From Acidaminococcaceae bacterium (GTDB lineage Bacteria; Bacillota; Negativicutes; Acidaminococcales; Acidaminococcaceae): a DNA stretch of 64,000 bases. The stretch covers positions 1 through 64,000 of the forward strand of contig JAFQZL010000003.1 in NCBI GenBank assembly GCA_017405945.1, read 5' to 3'. This document shows, in pieces, positions 18,750-27,570 of the stretch. The position numbers and the translations under genes were made by a program. The notes under the pieces were generated by a model. It saw nothing but the letters and a program-made list of their open reading frames with translations. It ran no database searches and was not told the origin of the DNA. Each line of letters begins with the position of its first letter. The first letter of the stretch is position 1.

Positions 18750-20486
18750 ATGAAAAAGATGGATGAAAGCGTCCGCTTTGTAAAAAACGTCTGGGCGCTG
18801 ACAAAATCATACTGGCAGAGTGAGGAAAAGAAAAAAGCCTACCTGCTGCTGCTGGCCATCATTGCGCTGACACTGGGCGTGGTGTTCATGCTGGTGCAGC
18901 TCAACCAGTGGTACAATATTTTTTACAGCGCGCTGCAGAATTACGAAAAAGAGAAAATCTTTTCGGAACTGTTCCATTTCAGCTGGCTGGCTTTTATTTA
19001 TATCATCCTGGCCGTGTACGCCTTTTATCTGCAGCAGGTGCTGATCATCAACTGGCGCCGCTGGCTCACCAATGAATATATTGACGAGTGGCTGAACCAC
19101 AAGACGTATTACCGCCTGCAGATGTTCGGTACGGCAACCGACAACCCGGACCAGCGTATCAGCGAAGACGTCCGTATGTTCGTGGAATACACCCTGCGTT
19201 TTGGCATCGGCATCCTGAAAGCATTTACCACATTTGCGTCGTTTGTGGTGATTCTGTATAATCTGTCGGGTCCCCTGCAGTTCAAACTCGCCGGGATGGA
19301 TATCCACATCCCGGGCTATCTGGTGTGGACGGCCCTGCTGTATTCCATGATCGGTACCTGGCTGACCTATAAAGTGGGCAACAAACTGGTAGGACTCAAC
19401 TTCGTGCAGCAGAAATATGAAGCGGACTTCCGTTTTGCCATGATGCGCATGCGCGAGAACGCGGAAAGCGTAGCCTTTTACAGCGGCGAGGGCCATGAAG
19501 GCAGCGTCTTTAAAAAACGCTTCACGTTGTTACTGAATAATTTCTGGAATATCATTAAGAAACAGAAGCAGCTGACCTGGCTGAACAGCTGGTATTCCCA
19601 GATCGCCATCATCTTTCCGCTGGTAGTGGCCATGCCCCGGTATCTGGCCAAAGAAATCACCCTGGGCGGTCTGATGCAGATTTCCAGCGCCTTTGGCCGT
19701 GTGCAGGAAAGCCTTTCCTATTTTGTGGATATGTATTCGTCGATTGCGGAATGGCAGGCTGTGGTAGAACGTCTCACCGGCTTCGGTCTCCACATGAAGC
19801 AGGTGAAGCAGGAAAACGCGCAGCAGGATCTGCAGCGCAGGCCCGGCGCGACGGACGCGATTACCGCCACGGACATGGATGTGACCCTGCCGGATGAATC
19901 CGCTGTTTTGCAAAATGTTTCTTTCACGCTGGAACCCGGGACCAATGTGCTGATCAAGGGTGTGTCCGGTAGCGGAAAGAGTACGCTGCTGCGTGCGCTG
20001 GCCGGAATCTGGCCTTATGTAAAAGGCACGCTGGAGATCCCGGCGGAAAACAAGCTGATGTTCATTCCCCAGCGCCCGTATCTTCCTTTAGGCACGCTGA
20101 AAGAATCCCTGCTATATCCCGGAACGGAAACCCGCACCGATGAAGAACTGAAACAGCTGATGGAAGACTGCTGCATCGGTTATCTGTACGATAAGCTGTA
20201 CATGGAAGCGGACTGGAGCCACGTGCTTTCCGTAGGCGAACAGCAGCGGCTGGCTTTTGTCCGGGCGCTGATCTACAAACCGGTGTGGCTGTTCCTGGAT
20301 GAGGCTTCTTCCGCCCTGGATGAGGAAACGGAAGCGAAGGTCTACACGCTGCTGATGGAAGAGGCGCAACAGACTACGCTGGTGAGCGTAGGCCACCGCA
20401 GCACGCTGAACAAATATCATCAGAAAGTGCTGTATCTGGATAAGAAAACGCATTCCCTGTACTGGCAGGAAAATGCTTTTTTATGA
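18750..20486 (+). CDS. ABC transporter, fused membrane and ATP-binding domains (YddA/SbmA-like)
   Basis: 578 residues: an N-terminal membrane domain of the ABC_membrane_2/SbmA-BacA type (about 1-330, motifs LNQWYNIFYSALQN and WRRWLTNEYIDEWL) fused to an ATPase domain. Walker A is GVSGSGKSTLLRALAG, the signature LSVGEQQRLAFVRAL and Walker B PVWLFLDEASSALDEE. Relatives include YddA and eukaryotic ABCD transporters, annotated as transporters for peptides, cobalamin or fatty acyl compounds; which applies here is open. ATG 18750 follows a TTG and has GGTGAAGGTG upstream. It is one gene after the RND terminator, so separately transcribed. Confidence 0.88.
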   Translation: MKKMDESVRFVKNVWALTKSYWQSEEKKKAYLLLLAIIALTLGVVFMLVQLNQWYNIFYSALQNYEKEKIFSELFHFSWLAFIYIILAVYAFYLQQVLIINWRRWLTNEYIDEWLNHKTYYRLQMFGTATDNPDQRISEDVRMFVEYTLRFGIGILKAFTTFASFVVILYNLSGPLQFKLAGMDIHIPGYLVWTALLYSMIGTWLTYKVGNKLVGLNFVQQKYEADFRFAMMRMRENAESVAFYSGEGHEGSVFKKRFTLLLNNFWNIIKKQKQLTWLNSWYSQIAIIFPLVVAMPRYLAKEITLGGLMQISSAFGRVQESLSYFVDMYSSIAEWQAVVERLTGFGLHMKQVKQENAQQDLQRRPGATDAITATDMDVTLPDESAVLQNVSFTLEPGTNVLIKGVSGSGKSTLLRALAGIWPYVKGTLEIPAENKLMFIPQRPYLPLGTLKESLLYPGTETRTDEELKQLMEDCCIGYLYDKLYMEADWSHVLSVGEQQRLAFVRALIYKPVWLFLDEASSALDEETEAKVYTLLMEEAQQTTLVSVGHRSTLNKYHQKVLYLDKKTHSLYWQENAFL

Positions 20487-20633
20487 TATAATAAATATTA
20501 CTGTATATGATATAAGTTATGTTTCGTAAGGAGACGCTGCCTGATCAGCGGTTCCTTTAAACCGGACGACCGTTGCGGCAGCCGGATACAGATTTTTATT
20601 AAAAAATATTTTATATGTTGAGAGGTGTTTAAC
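20487..20633 (+). promoter_or_regulatory. AT-rich leader with a compact GC-rich fold ahead of the YbjN-like gene
   Basis: After two TATAAT-like words (20487-20520), a GC-rich block at 20530-20590 can fold: GCTGCC (20536-20541) pairs with GGCAGC (20577-20582) and encloses CGGTT/AACCG. It then returns to AT-rich sequence before the ribosome binding site. I could not match it to a known riboswitch. It may be a structured 5' leader or the end of the upstream transcript. Confidence 0.35.
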
Positions 20634-21170
20634 ATGGCATTGGAAAGTTTACAGGATCAGTCGGGCAACGCAAATCCGCCCCGGGTGAAAGCGGAAAAGT
20701 TTGATAAGTTTATGAAGGAACGCGAAGTCAGCGGCTTCCATAAGGAAGAATATGATGACCAGTTCCGTACGGTAGTATATTTCAGCGGACTGCAGACAGC
20801 AGGACAGCAGCAGTTTGTGCAGGTAGTGCTGAATGATTCCATTTACGGCATGATCAAGGTGCTGATCGGCCACAAAGTTGTGAATGAAGAAAACCACGCA
20901 AAAGTTCTGGAATACATTAACCAGCTGAACAACCGTTTTGGCGCTTTCAAATACATTGTGACCCAGGACGGGAACCTGGAACTGGACTGCAGCCTGGTTG
21001 CCAATGATGAGACTTTTGATCCGGAAGTCATCGTTGTCATGCTGCTGAACGTGATCCAGCCCCATCTGGAAAGCGAACTGTTGCGTCTGCCTGCGGTAGT
21101 AGGCGGTCCGGTAGGCGTAAATGTGGAAGAAGAAGCAAAAGACGAAAGCCCGATTCATCTTGTACATTAA
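20634..21170 (+). CDS. YbjN-like domain protein of unknown function
   Basis: Cytoplasmic, 178 residues, no signal peptide or membrane segment. The middle and C-terminal parts (EYINQLNNRFGAFKYIV, DGNLELDCSLVANDETFDPEV, then a helix ending HLESELLRL) have the alpha/beta order of the YbjN/type-III-chaperone-like fold, often annotated as a putative sensory transduction regulator. The assignment is by pattern only. ATG 20634 is preferred, with GAGAGGTG upstream; an in-frame GTG at 20625 overlaps that site. It lies alone between an ABC exporter and a cation ATPase and ends in a strong hairpin. Confidence 0.65.
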   Translation: MALESLQDQSGNANPPRVKAEKFDKFMKEREVSGFHKEEYDDQFRTVVYFSGLQTAGQQQFVQVVLNDSIYGMIKVLIGHKVVNEENHAKVLEYINQLNNRFGAFKYIVTQDGNLELDCSLVANDETFDPEVIVVMLLNVIQPHLESELLRLPAVVGGPVGVNVEEEAKDESPIHLVH

Positions 21171-21180
21171 GAATGATGCG

Positions 21181-21222
21181 GTATAGGTGTATATTTTTTA
21201 TGCACCTATACTATTATTTTTA
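21181..21222 (+). terminator. hairpin with T run between the YbjN-like gene and the cation ATPase
   Basis: Perfect 9-bp stem GTATAGGTG (21181-21189) / CACCTATAC (21203-21211), extended by three more pairs, then TATTATTTTTT. It sits 10 bases after one stop codon and 20 bases before the next start, so it terminates the first gene or attenuates the second. Confidence 0.7.
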
Positions 21223-21231
21223 GGAGATTTC

Positions 21232-23856
21232 ATGACGAAAATTGGCCTGACCAGCGAAGAAGCTGCACAGTCATTACAAAAATACGGCAACAACGCGTTA
21301 AGCAAACCGCCGCAGCAAACCTTTTTTGATAAACTGCTGGATAATTTCCAGGACCCCATCATCCGAATCCTCATTGTGGCTTTGCTCATCAATGTGGTTT
21401 TTGTGTATATGGGTTACGCGGACTGGATTGAAACAGCAGGTATTTTTGTCGCGATCATACTGGCGACATTTGTGTCCACACTGTCTGAATACAGCAACGA
21501 GAATGCCTTTCAGAAACTGCAGGAAGAAGCCAGCCGCATCACCTGCAAGGTATGGCGCGACGGGAAACCCGTGGAACTGCGCATTGACGATATTGTAACC
21601 GGGGACGCGGTGCAGCTGGAAAGCGGAGACAAGGTCCCGGTGGACGGTTTGTTGCTGGAAGGTTCCCTGAAACTGGACCAGGCTGCTTTGAACGGGGAAA
21701 GCGAAGAAGCGAAGAAAAAACCGGCTGCCCCTGATTTTTCCTGGGGGACCGGGACGGATTTCCTGAATCCGTACTGCCTGTACCGCGGTTCTGTCGTAGT
21801 GGAAGGGCAGGGCCTGATGCGGGCGGAGAAGGTCGGCGACGCATCCGTCTACGGGCAGCTGGTACAGGAATTGAAGGAAGTGGAACGGGACAGCCCGCTG
21901 AAACTGAAACTGAAGCATCTGGCGGATAAGATCAGTTACTTCGGCTATGCAGGAGGCCTGCTGATCTTTTTTGCGGTATTGCTGCACAAGATGTTTCTGG
22001 CCGGCGGCTGGACGCTTTATGTTGCCAACACGGCCCAGGTCCTCAGCGATGTAGTGCAGGCCCTGATCCTGGCTGTCATCATCATCGTGATGGCGGTACC
22101 GGAAGGGCTGCCCCTGATGATCGCCATCGTTTCTTCCCTGAATATGCGGAAGATGCTGAGCGACCATGTGCTGGTCCGCAAGCTGAACGGGATTGAAACG
22201 GCGGGCAGTTTAAACCTGCTGTTTACCGATAAAACCGGTACCATTACCAAAGGCCAGCTGGAGGTTGTGGACTTTATCACCGGCGACCTGAAGGAATACG
22301 CGTCCTTTGACCAGCTGCCTGTCCCAATCCGGGAAATGGCCTATGAAAACGTGGTCCTCAATACCTCGGCCGCCGTTGCGGAAGGCGCCATTGTGGGCGG
22401 CAATATTACGGAACGGGCCCTGACCCGGTATATCGGAGACTACCGCAAGCTGCAGATGCCGTTACGGAATACATTTGTTCCTTTTAACAGCGCCACCAAA
22501 TATTCCTTTGCGGGAGTGCAGGGCGCCAGTGAATATACCCTGGCCAAAGGCGCGCCGGAAAAACTGCTGCAGTACTGCGATTATTACTGGGATGATAAGG
22601 GGCACTGCCTTCCTTTCACGGAGGTCATGAAACAGTCTCTGGATGAGAAGATGGTGGAACTGGCAGGCCGGGCCATCCGCATGCTGGCCTTATGTACATA
22701 TCCCAAACATGTTTATGGGCCGGAACTGCCGCAAAAGGGAATGGCGCTGACGGGAATCCTGGCGATCCGGGACGAGGTGCGTCCGGAAGCGGTGGAAGCC
22801 ATTAAAAGAGTGCATGAAGCCGGCGTCCAGATTGTCATGATTACCGGGGACCGGAAAGAAACCGCGGTGGCCATTGCCAGAGATGCCGGACTGTTGCAGC
22901 GGCCTGAAGAGCAGGTCTGGACCAGTCAGGAACTGGCGGAAATGTCCGATGAAGAGGTAAAATTAAACCTTCCGGCTCTCCGGGTGGTGGCCCGGGCACT
23001 GCCTCTGGACAAACTGCGTCTTGTCAGTATTGCCCAGGAAATGAACCTGGTAACGGGCATGACCGGCGACGGGGTCAACGATTCCCCGGCCCTGAAAAGG
23101 GCTGACGTGGGCTTTGCCATGGGCAGCGGCACGGAAGTGGCCAAAGAAGCCGGCGATATCGTGATACTGGATGACAATTTCCTGTCCATCAAGCAGGCGA
23201 TTTTGTATGGGCGTACCATTTACAATTCTATCTGTAAGTTTATTACGTTCCAGCTTTCCATCAATTTTTCCGCGGTGCTGATCAACTTCATCGCGCCTTT
23301 CATCGGCGTGGAAAAACCGCTGACCATTATCCAGATTTTGTGGATCAACCTGGTGATGGATACGCTGGCGGCCCTGGCTTTCGGCGGCGAGCCGGCGCTG
23401 GAAAAGTATATGCTGGAAAAGCCCAAGGAACGGGGCGGCCCCATCGTTTCCAAAAGCATGATGTCTGCGATTGTGCTGGGCGGCTTATGGATGACACTGG
23501 TGGCGGTTGGGTTTTACAAAAGCGCGTGGGTGGATTCCCTCTTCCGCGACGCGCCGGATCATATTTACACCTACACAGGCTTTTTCTGCGCTTACATTTT
23601 CATGGCGGTGGCCAACGGCTTTAACGTCCGGGTAGAAGGACTGGACCTGCTTGACCATATTCTGGATAATAAAGGTTTCATCCAGGTTATGGGCGGCATC
23701 GTTGTCATCCAGTATCTTCTGACGCTGTTTGGCGGAAGCGTACTTCGTACGGCGCCCCTGAACGGACAGGAGTGGAGCGTTGCTATACTTTGTGCGGTGT
23801 CCATTATTATTGTTGACTGGCTGCGCAAACTGTTCTGTCTGCATCTCCTTAAATAA
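21232..23856 (+). CDS. P-type Ca2+-transporting ATPase (type II)
   Basis: ATP-driven cation export through the inner membrane, 874 residues. Features in order: N-terminal cation ATPase domain (LTSEEAAQSLQKYGNNAL), actuator loop with LNGES, TM4 motif AVPEGLPL, phosphorylation site DKTGT (Asp333), nucleotide-binding KGAPEKLL, hinge MTGDGVNDSPALKRADVGFAMG, and a C-terminal cation ATPase domain. AVPEGLP is typical of calcium pumps of the PMCA/SERCA kind; Mn2+ is an alternative. ATG 21232 has TAGGAGA upstream; an in-frame GTG at 21187 lies inside the hairpin. Confidence 0.92.
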   Translation: MTKIGLTSEEAAQSLQKYGNNALSKPPQQTFFDKLLDNFQDPIIRILIVALLINVVFVYMGYADWIETAGIFVAIILATFVSTLSEYSNENAFQKLQEEASRITCKVWRDGKPVELRIDDIVTGDAVQLESGDKVPVDGLLLEGSLKLDQAALNGESEEAKKKPAAPDFSWGTGTDFLNPYCLYRGSVVVEGQGLMRAEKVGDASVYGQLVQELKEVERDSPLKLKLKHLADKISYFGYAGGLLIFFAVLLHKMFLAGGWTLYVANTAQVLSDVVQALILAVIIIVMAVPEGLPLMIAIVSSLNMRKMLSDHVLVRKLNGIETAGSLNLLFTDKTGTITKGQLEVVDFITGDLKEYASFDQLPVPIREMAYENVVLNTSAAVAEGAIVGGNITERALTRYIGDYRKLQMPLRNTFVPFNSATKYSFAGVQGASEYTLAKGAPEKLLQYCDYYWDDKGHCLPFTEVMKQSLDEKMVELAGRAIRMLALCTYPKHVYGPELPQKGMALTGILAIRDEVRPEAVEAIKRVHEAGVQIVMITGDRKETAVAIARDAGLLQRPEEQVWTSQELAEMSDEEVKLNLPALRVVARALPLDKLRLVSIAQEMNLVTGMTGDGVNDSPALKRADVGFAMGSGTEVAKEAGDIVILDDNFLSIKQAILYGRTIYNSICKFITFQLSINFSAVLINFIAPFIGVEKPLTIIQILWINLVMDTLAALAFGGEPALEKYMLEKPKERGGPIVSKSMMSAIVLGGLWMTLVAVGFYKSAWVDSLFRDAPDHIYTYTGFFCAYIFMAVANGFNVRVEGLDLLDHILDNKGFIQVMGGIVVIQYLLTLFGGSVLRTAPLNGQEWSVAILCAVSIIIVDWLRKLFCLHLLK

Positions 23857-23906
23857 AAACATGGTTTACGTTAAAAGCAATCACAAATGAGGAAGGAAAG
23901 TGTTTT

Positions 23907-25214
23907 ATGATTGTTGAAAACGAACTGTACCGGTATCTGGTGATCCTTGTCATTTTTCTTTGCGGCTCCGCCTTTTATTCCGCATCGGAAACGGCGCTCA
24001 GTACCGTGAATAAAATCCGCATAAAGCATCTGGCCCGGAACGGGAACAAAGACGCCGCCGGGATATTGCGGCTGCTGGATCATTTTGATGAAGTACTTTC
24101 CACAATTTTAGTGGGAAACAATATTGTGAATATAGGTACGGCTTCCATCGCTACCCTTTTGTGTATTAAACTGATCGGGGATGAGGGCAGCGTGTCCATA
24201 GCTACAGCCATTACGACGGTTGTCATACTTGTTGTGGGAGAAATTTCGCCAAAAAGCCTGGCGAAAGAGTATTCCGAACCGTTTCTGCTGGCTGTGCATA
24301 AACTGCTGTGGTGGAATACCAGGCTGTTTACTCCCCTTAATTATATTTTTAAACAGCTGAAAGACTGCCTCAGCCGGAAGATGGCCGGGAAAAAGACGGC
24401 CAGGCCTACGATTACGGAAGCTGAACTGAAGGTCATGGTGGACGAAGTGGAAAATGAAGGAACCATCAGCGAGGACGAGAGCGATCTGATCAAATCCGCC
24501 ATTGAGTTTAACGACATCCGTGTCAAGGAAATTTTTACGCCCCGGGTCGACATGGTGGCCTGCAGCGTGACCAACAGCAACGCGGAAATCTACCGCCTGT
24601 TTACGACGAATCATTTTACCCGTCTTCCTGTTTACGATGAAGAAGAGAATAACATTATCGGTCTGCTCCATGCCAAGGATTTTTACAATTCCTATTTAAA
24701 AGACCCGAAATTTAATATCAAAACGATTTTAAAAAATATCGCCTATGTCCACCGTTCCACAAAGATTTCCCTGCTGCTGAAAAATCTTCAGCACAATAAA
24801 CTGCAGATGGCGGCGGTGATCGACAGTTACGGAAGCGTTGCCGGTGTCATTACAATTGAAGATATATTGGAAGAACTGGTCGGGGAAATCTGGGATGAGC
24901 ACGATGAGGCCGTGTCCGTGTTCCATAAACTGGGTGACAACCGGTATCTGGTCTCCTGCGACAGCAACTCCCGGAACGCCAGCCTGCGTGACCTGTTCGA
25001 ATACATCCAGCTGGACTTTGATCTTTACAATCTGGAAAACCAGTCTATCAGCGGCTGGGTCGTGGAATCCCTGGGGGAAGTTCCCCAAAAGGGAGATACG
25101 TTTACGTACCGGGATTTAAAAGTTGAGGTTTCCAAAGTAGACCAGCACCGCCTGAAAAAAATCATTGTTACTCATTTACCCGGAAACGGAAAGGAAGCTC
25201 CTGAGGAAAAATAA
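23907..25214 (+). CDS. CNNM/CorC-HlyC family membrane protein
   Basis: 435 residues: N-terminal DUF21/CNNM membrane domain (about 1-190, with FYSASETALSTVNKIR and VGNNIVNIGTAS), a CBS pair (about 205-335, with IFTPRVDMVACS and VAGVITIEDILEELVGEI), and a C-terminal CorC_HlyC domain. The family has been linked to Mg2+/Co2+ efflux or resistance; older 'hemolysin' names rest on weak evidence. It starts 50 bases after the Ca2+-ATPase with AGGAAGG upstream, so two divalent-cation transporters sit together. No terminator is visible at its end. Confidence 0.88.
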   Translation: MIVENELYRYLVILVIFLCGSAFYSASETALSTVNKIRIKHLARNGNKDAAGILRLLDHFDEVLSTILVGNNIVNIGTASIATLLCIKLIGDEGSVSIATAITTVVILVVGEISPKSLAKEYSEPFLLAVHKLLWWNTRLFTPLNYIFKQLKDCLSRKMAGKKTARPTITEAELKVMVDEVENEGTISEDESDLIKSAIEFNDIRVKEIFTPRVDMVACSVTNSNAEIYRLFTTNHFTRLPVYDEEENNIIGLLHAKDFYNSYLKDPKFNIKTILKNIAYVHRSTKISLLLKNLQHNKLQMAAVIDSYGSVAGVITIEDILEELVGEIWDEHDEAVSVFHKLGDNRYLVSCDSNSRNASLRDLFEYIQLDFDLYNLENQSISGWVVESLGEVPQKGDTFTYRDLKVEVSKVDQHRLKKIIVTHLPGNGKEAPEEK

Positions 25215-25252
25215 CCGGCAAACTGTTTTTTCAGGAATTTTCCCCGCAGAAA

Positions 25253-25281
25253 TTGACTTATTTTTTACAAATTGATATAAT
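25253..25281 (+). promoter_or_regulatory. promoter of the leuA T-box leader
   Basis: TTGACT (25253-25258), 17-base spacer, TATAAT (25276-25281). Its first ten bases match the leuCDB promoter at 6509. Confidence 0.9.
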
Positions 25282-25317
25282 GTCTTTCAAATAACAATTA
25301 AATACTGTTTCACCTAA

Positions 25318-25577
25318 AAGCTGTGAAGAGAAAAAGATACAGGATGTATGTGCCAGAGAACCGGTGGAAGGTGCGAACCGGTGACAGCGCCTGTGTGGAT
25401 GACTGGTCTCAGAGCTGCCTGCCTGAAACAACCGTAGGGCAGGACGCAATGCAGCGTTATTGGCAAAGGCCTTGTTGGAGGCTGAGAGGACCGGCGGCAG
25501 CCGGTTGAAAAAGGGTGGTACAGCGTGGTTTTATTTCCTCGCCCCTTGCAGATATATGGGAGTGGGGTTTTTTATTT
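25318..25577 (+). ncRNA. T-box leader of leuA (tRNA-Leu sensing)
   Basis: Visible parts: AGAGA at 25355-25359; apical element GGTGGAAGGTGCGAACC; candidate specifier CTC (Leu) at 25408-25410 followed by A; T-box sequence AGGGTGGTACAGCG at 25512-25525, a variant of the usual GGTACCGCG; and a terminator from GCCCC (25541-25545) to GGGG (25564-25567) with TTTTTT. The next gene is 2-isopropylmalate synthase, which supports leucine as the sensed amino acid. Confidence 0.9.
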
Positions 25578-25601
25578 TAGAGAAGAAAAGAGGATTAGAA
25601 A

Positions 25602-26882
25602 ATGAAAGCACCTGCCAAGAAGTACATCCCGTTTGCGCAGATTCCGCTGGAACACCGTGACTGGCCGGATCATATTATCGATAAGGCGCCCGTATGGTGC
25701 AGTGTAGACCTGCGGGACGGCAACCAGGCGCTGGTAACGCCTATGCAGCTGGATGAAAAACTGCGCATGTTCCGGATGCTGATCGACATCGGTTTCAAGG
25801 AAATTGAAATCGGGTTCCCGTCCGCTTCCGAAACGGAATACGAAATCATCCGCACCCTGATCGAGCAGGACCTGGTGCCGGACGATGTGGCGCTGCAGGT
25901 GCTGGTGCAGGCCCGGCCGGAACTGATCAAAAAGACTTTTGAATCGGTCAAAGGCGCGAAGAATGTCATCATTCATTTTTATAATTCCACTTCTACCCTG
26001 CAGCGCAAGATCGTATTCCAGAAAGACATGGACGGAATCACGGAGATTGCGGTGGAAGGCGCGAAACTGATCCGCAAGCTGACGGAAGAAGAAATTGCCC
26101 GCAGCGGCATGAACATCCGTTATGAATATTCCCCGGAAAGTTATACCGGGACGGAGCAGGATTTTGCCGTACGAATCTGTCATGAAGTGATGGAAGCGCT
26201 GGGCGCTACGAAAGAAAACCCGGTCATCATCAACCTGCCGGCCACGGTGGAAATGTGTACCCCCAATACCTACGCCGACCAGATAGAGTATTTTATCAAG
26301 CACCTGCCCAACCGGGAAGCGGCCATCATCAGCCTGCATCCCCATAACGACCGGGGTACCGGCGTGGCCTGCGCGGAACTGGGGCTGCTGGCCGGCGCGG
26401 ACCGGATCGAAGGCTGTCTGTTCGGTAACGGGGAACGTACCGGCAACCTGGATATCGTAACCGTGGCGTTGAACATGTACACCCAGGGCGTGGACCCGGG
26501 GCTGGATTTCCATGACATCCAGGCGGTGGGCAAAGTCTGTGAAGAATGCACGAAGATGCCGATCCCACCCCGGCAGCCCTATGCGGGGCAGCTGGCCTTC
26601 ACGGCTTTTTCCGGTTCCCATCAGGACGCCATTAAAAAAGGCTTTGATTACATGAAAAATACCGGAACGGAATACTGGGAGGTTCCCTACCTGCCTATCA
26701 ATCCGGCGGACATCAACCGGCAGTACGAGCCGATCATCCGGATCAACAGCCAGTCCGGCAAAGGCGGTGCCGCCTTTGTACTGGAAAAGGCAAAAGGCTA
26801 CCGCATGCCCAAGGCCATGCAGCCGGAATTCGGCGATATCGTCAAGGCTGCGGCGGATGCCTACGGAGATGAACTGAACTAA
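25602..26882 (+). CDS. leuA: 2-isopropylmalate synthase, catalytic part (type-2 LeuA, cut by in-frame TAA)
   Basis: First step of leucine synthesis: acetyl-CoA + 2-oxoisovalerate to 2-isopropylmalate. The 426 residues hold the whole DRE-TIM barrel of the long, fungal/actinobacterial-type LeuA: DLRDGNQAL (36-44), HPHNDRGTG (246-254) with metal-binding histidines, and GNGERTGN (275-282). Family members run to about 560 residues with a C-terminal regulatory domain. Here a TAA at 26880-26882 ends the frame after GDELN, and the missing domain continues in the same frame immediately afterwards. The catalytic part could work without leucine feedback, or the gene could be damaged. AGAGGA precedes ATG 25602. 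Confidence 0.9.
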   Translation: MKAPAKKYIPFAQIPLEHRDWPDHIIDKAPVWCSVDLRDGNQALVTPMQLDEKLRMFRMLIDIGFKEIEIGFPSASETEYEIIRTLIEQDLVPDDVALQVLVQARPELIKKTFESVKGAKNVIIHFYNSTSTLQRKIVFQKDMDGITEIAVEGAKLIRKLTEEEIARSGMNIRYEYSPESYTGTEQDFAVRICHEVMEALGATKENPVIINLPATVEMCTPNTYADQIEYFIKHLPNREAAIISLHPHNDRGTGVACAELGLLAGADRIEGCLFGNGERTGNLDIVTVALNMYTQGVDPGLDFHDIQAVGKVCEECTKMPIPPRQPYAGQLAFTAFSGSHQDAIKKGFDYMKNTGTEYWEVPYLPINPADINRQYEPIIRINSQSGKGGAAFVLEKAKGYRMPKAMQPEFGDIVKAAADAYGDELN

Positions 26883-26891
26883 CTACAGATC

Positions 26892-27299
26892 GTGGATCTG
26901 TTCCAGAAAGAGTTTATCGACCAGAAGGGAAAATACGAACTGATCGAACGGCATTTCCATCAGGCGAAACAGGGTGGGGACAGTCCGGAAAATCCGACAG
27001 TCTTTACCGGTGTCATTGCCGTGGACGGACAGCAGATGGATGTGATCGGCAGGGGCAACGGTCCTATCGACGCGTTCTTCAATGCGCTGTCAAAAATCGG
27101 CGTGACCGGTTACAAGTTTATCAACTACGATGAACATGCGACCAGCGGCGGTTCCAATGCCAAAGCTATCTGCTACATCGAGCTCCAGAAACCGGACGGG
27201 AATCACATTTTCGGCGTCGGCGTGCACAGCGGCATCGTTGTGGCTTCCCTGCTGGGTATCCTGTGCGCCATCAACCGGGCGGAAAAACAGAAAGCGTAA
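26892..27299 (+). CDS. C-terminal LeuA allosteric (dimerisation) domain, separated from leuA by one stop codon
   Basis: Same frame as the upstream leuA; only the TAA at 26880-26882 interrupts an otherwise continuous reading of 566 codons. The 135 residues match the LeuA regulatory domain, which binds leucine in full-length enzymes (GRGNGPIDAFFNAL, then HATSGGSNAKAICYIEL and a helical end). If translated separately, the first available start is GTG 26892, without a good binding site (GGAG is over 20 bases upstream). Alternatives are stop readthrough, a recent nonsense mutation or a base error. The coding quality of this part is intact, with no other lesions. Confidence 0.7.
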   Translation: MDLFQKEFIDQKGKYELIERHFHQAKQGGDSPENPTVFTGVIAVDGQQMDVIGRGNGPIDAFFNALSKIGVTGYKFINYDEHATSGGSNAKAICYIELQKPDGNHIFGVGVHSGIVVASLLGILCAINRAEKQKA

Positions 27300-27325
27300 A
27301 ATTCAACAATTTAAATTATCTTATG

Positions 27326-27355
27326 AAAGGCTGCGGCAACCCCGCAGCCTTTTTT
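27326..27355 (+). terminator. intrinsic terminator of leuA
   Basis: Perfect 11-bp stem AAAGGCTGCGG / CCGCAGCCTTT with a 5-base loop and T run, 26 bases after the LeuA C-terminal domain. Confidence 0.95.
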
Positions 27356-27570
27356 ATATGAAAAACTAAAACGAATCTCTGTTGTGTAAAGCTCAAAAAT
27401 TATTATCTGTGCCATGATTATCTGATTTTAACAGGAACTGTTCTCAGTGTATTTTGTATACATAAGGAATTTTTTATGATATAATTACTTGGCAATGTTT
27501 TTACAATGAAAAGTATATTTAACTAATTCAAAATATGTTTTTTTATGGAGTTCAGTAAAGGAGTGTTAGA

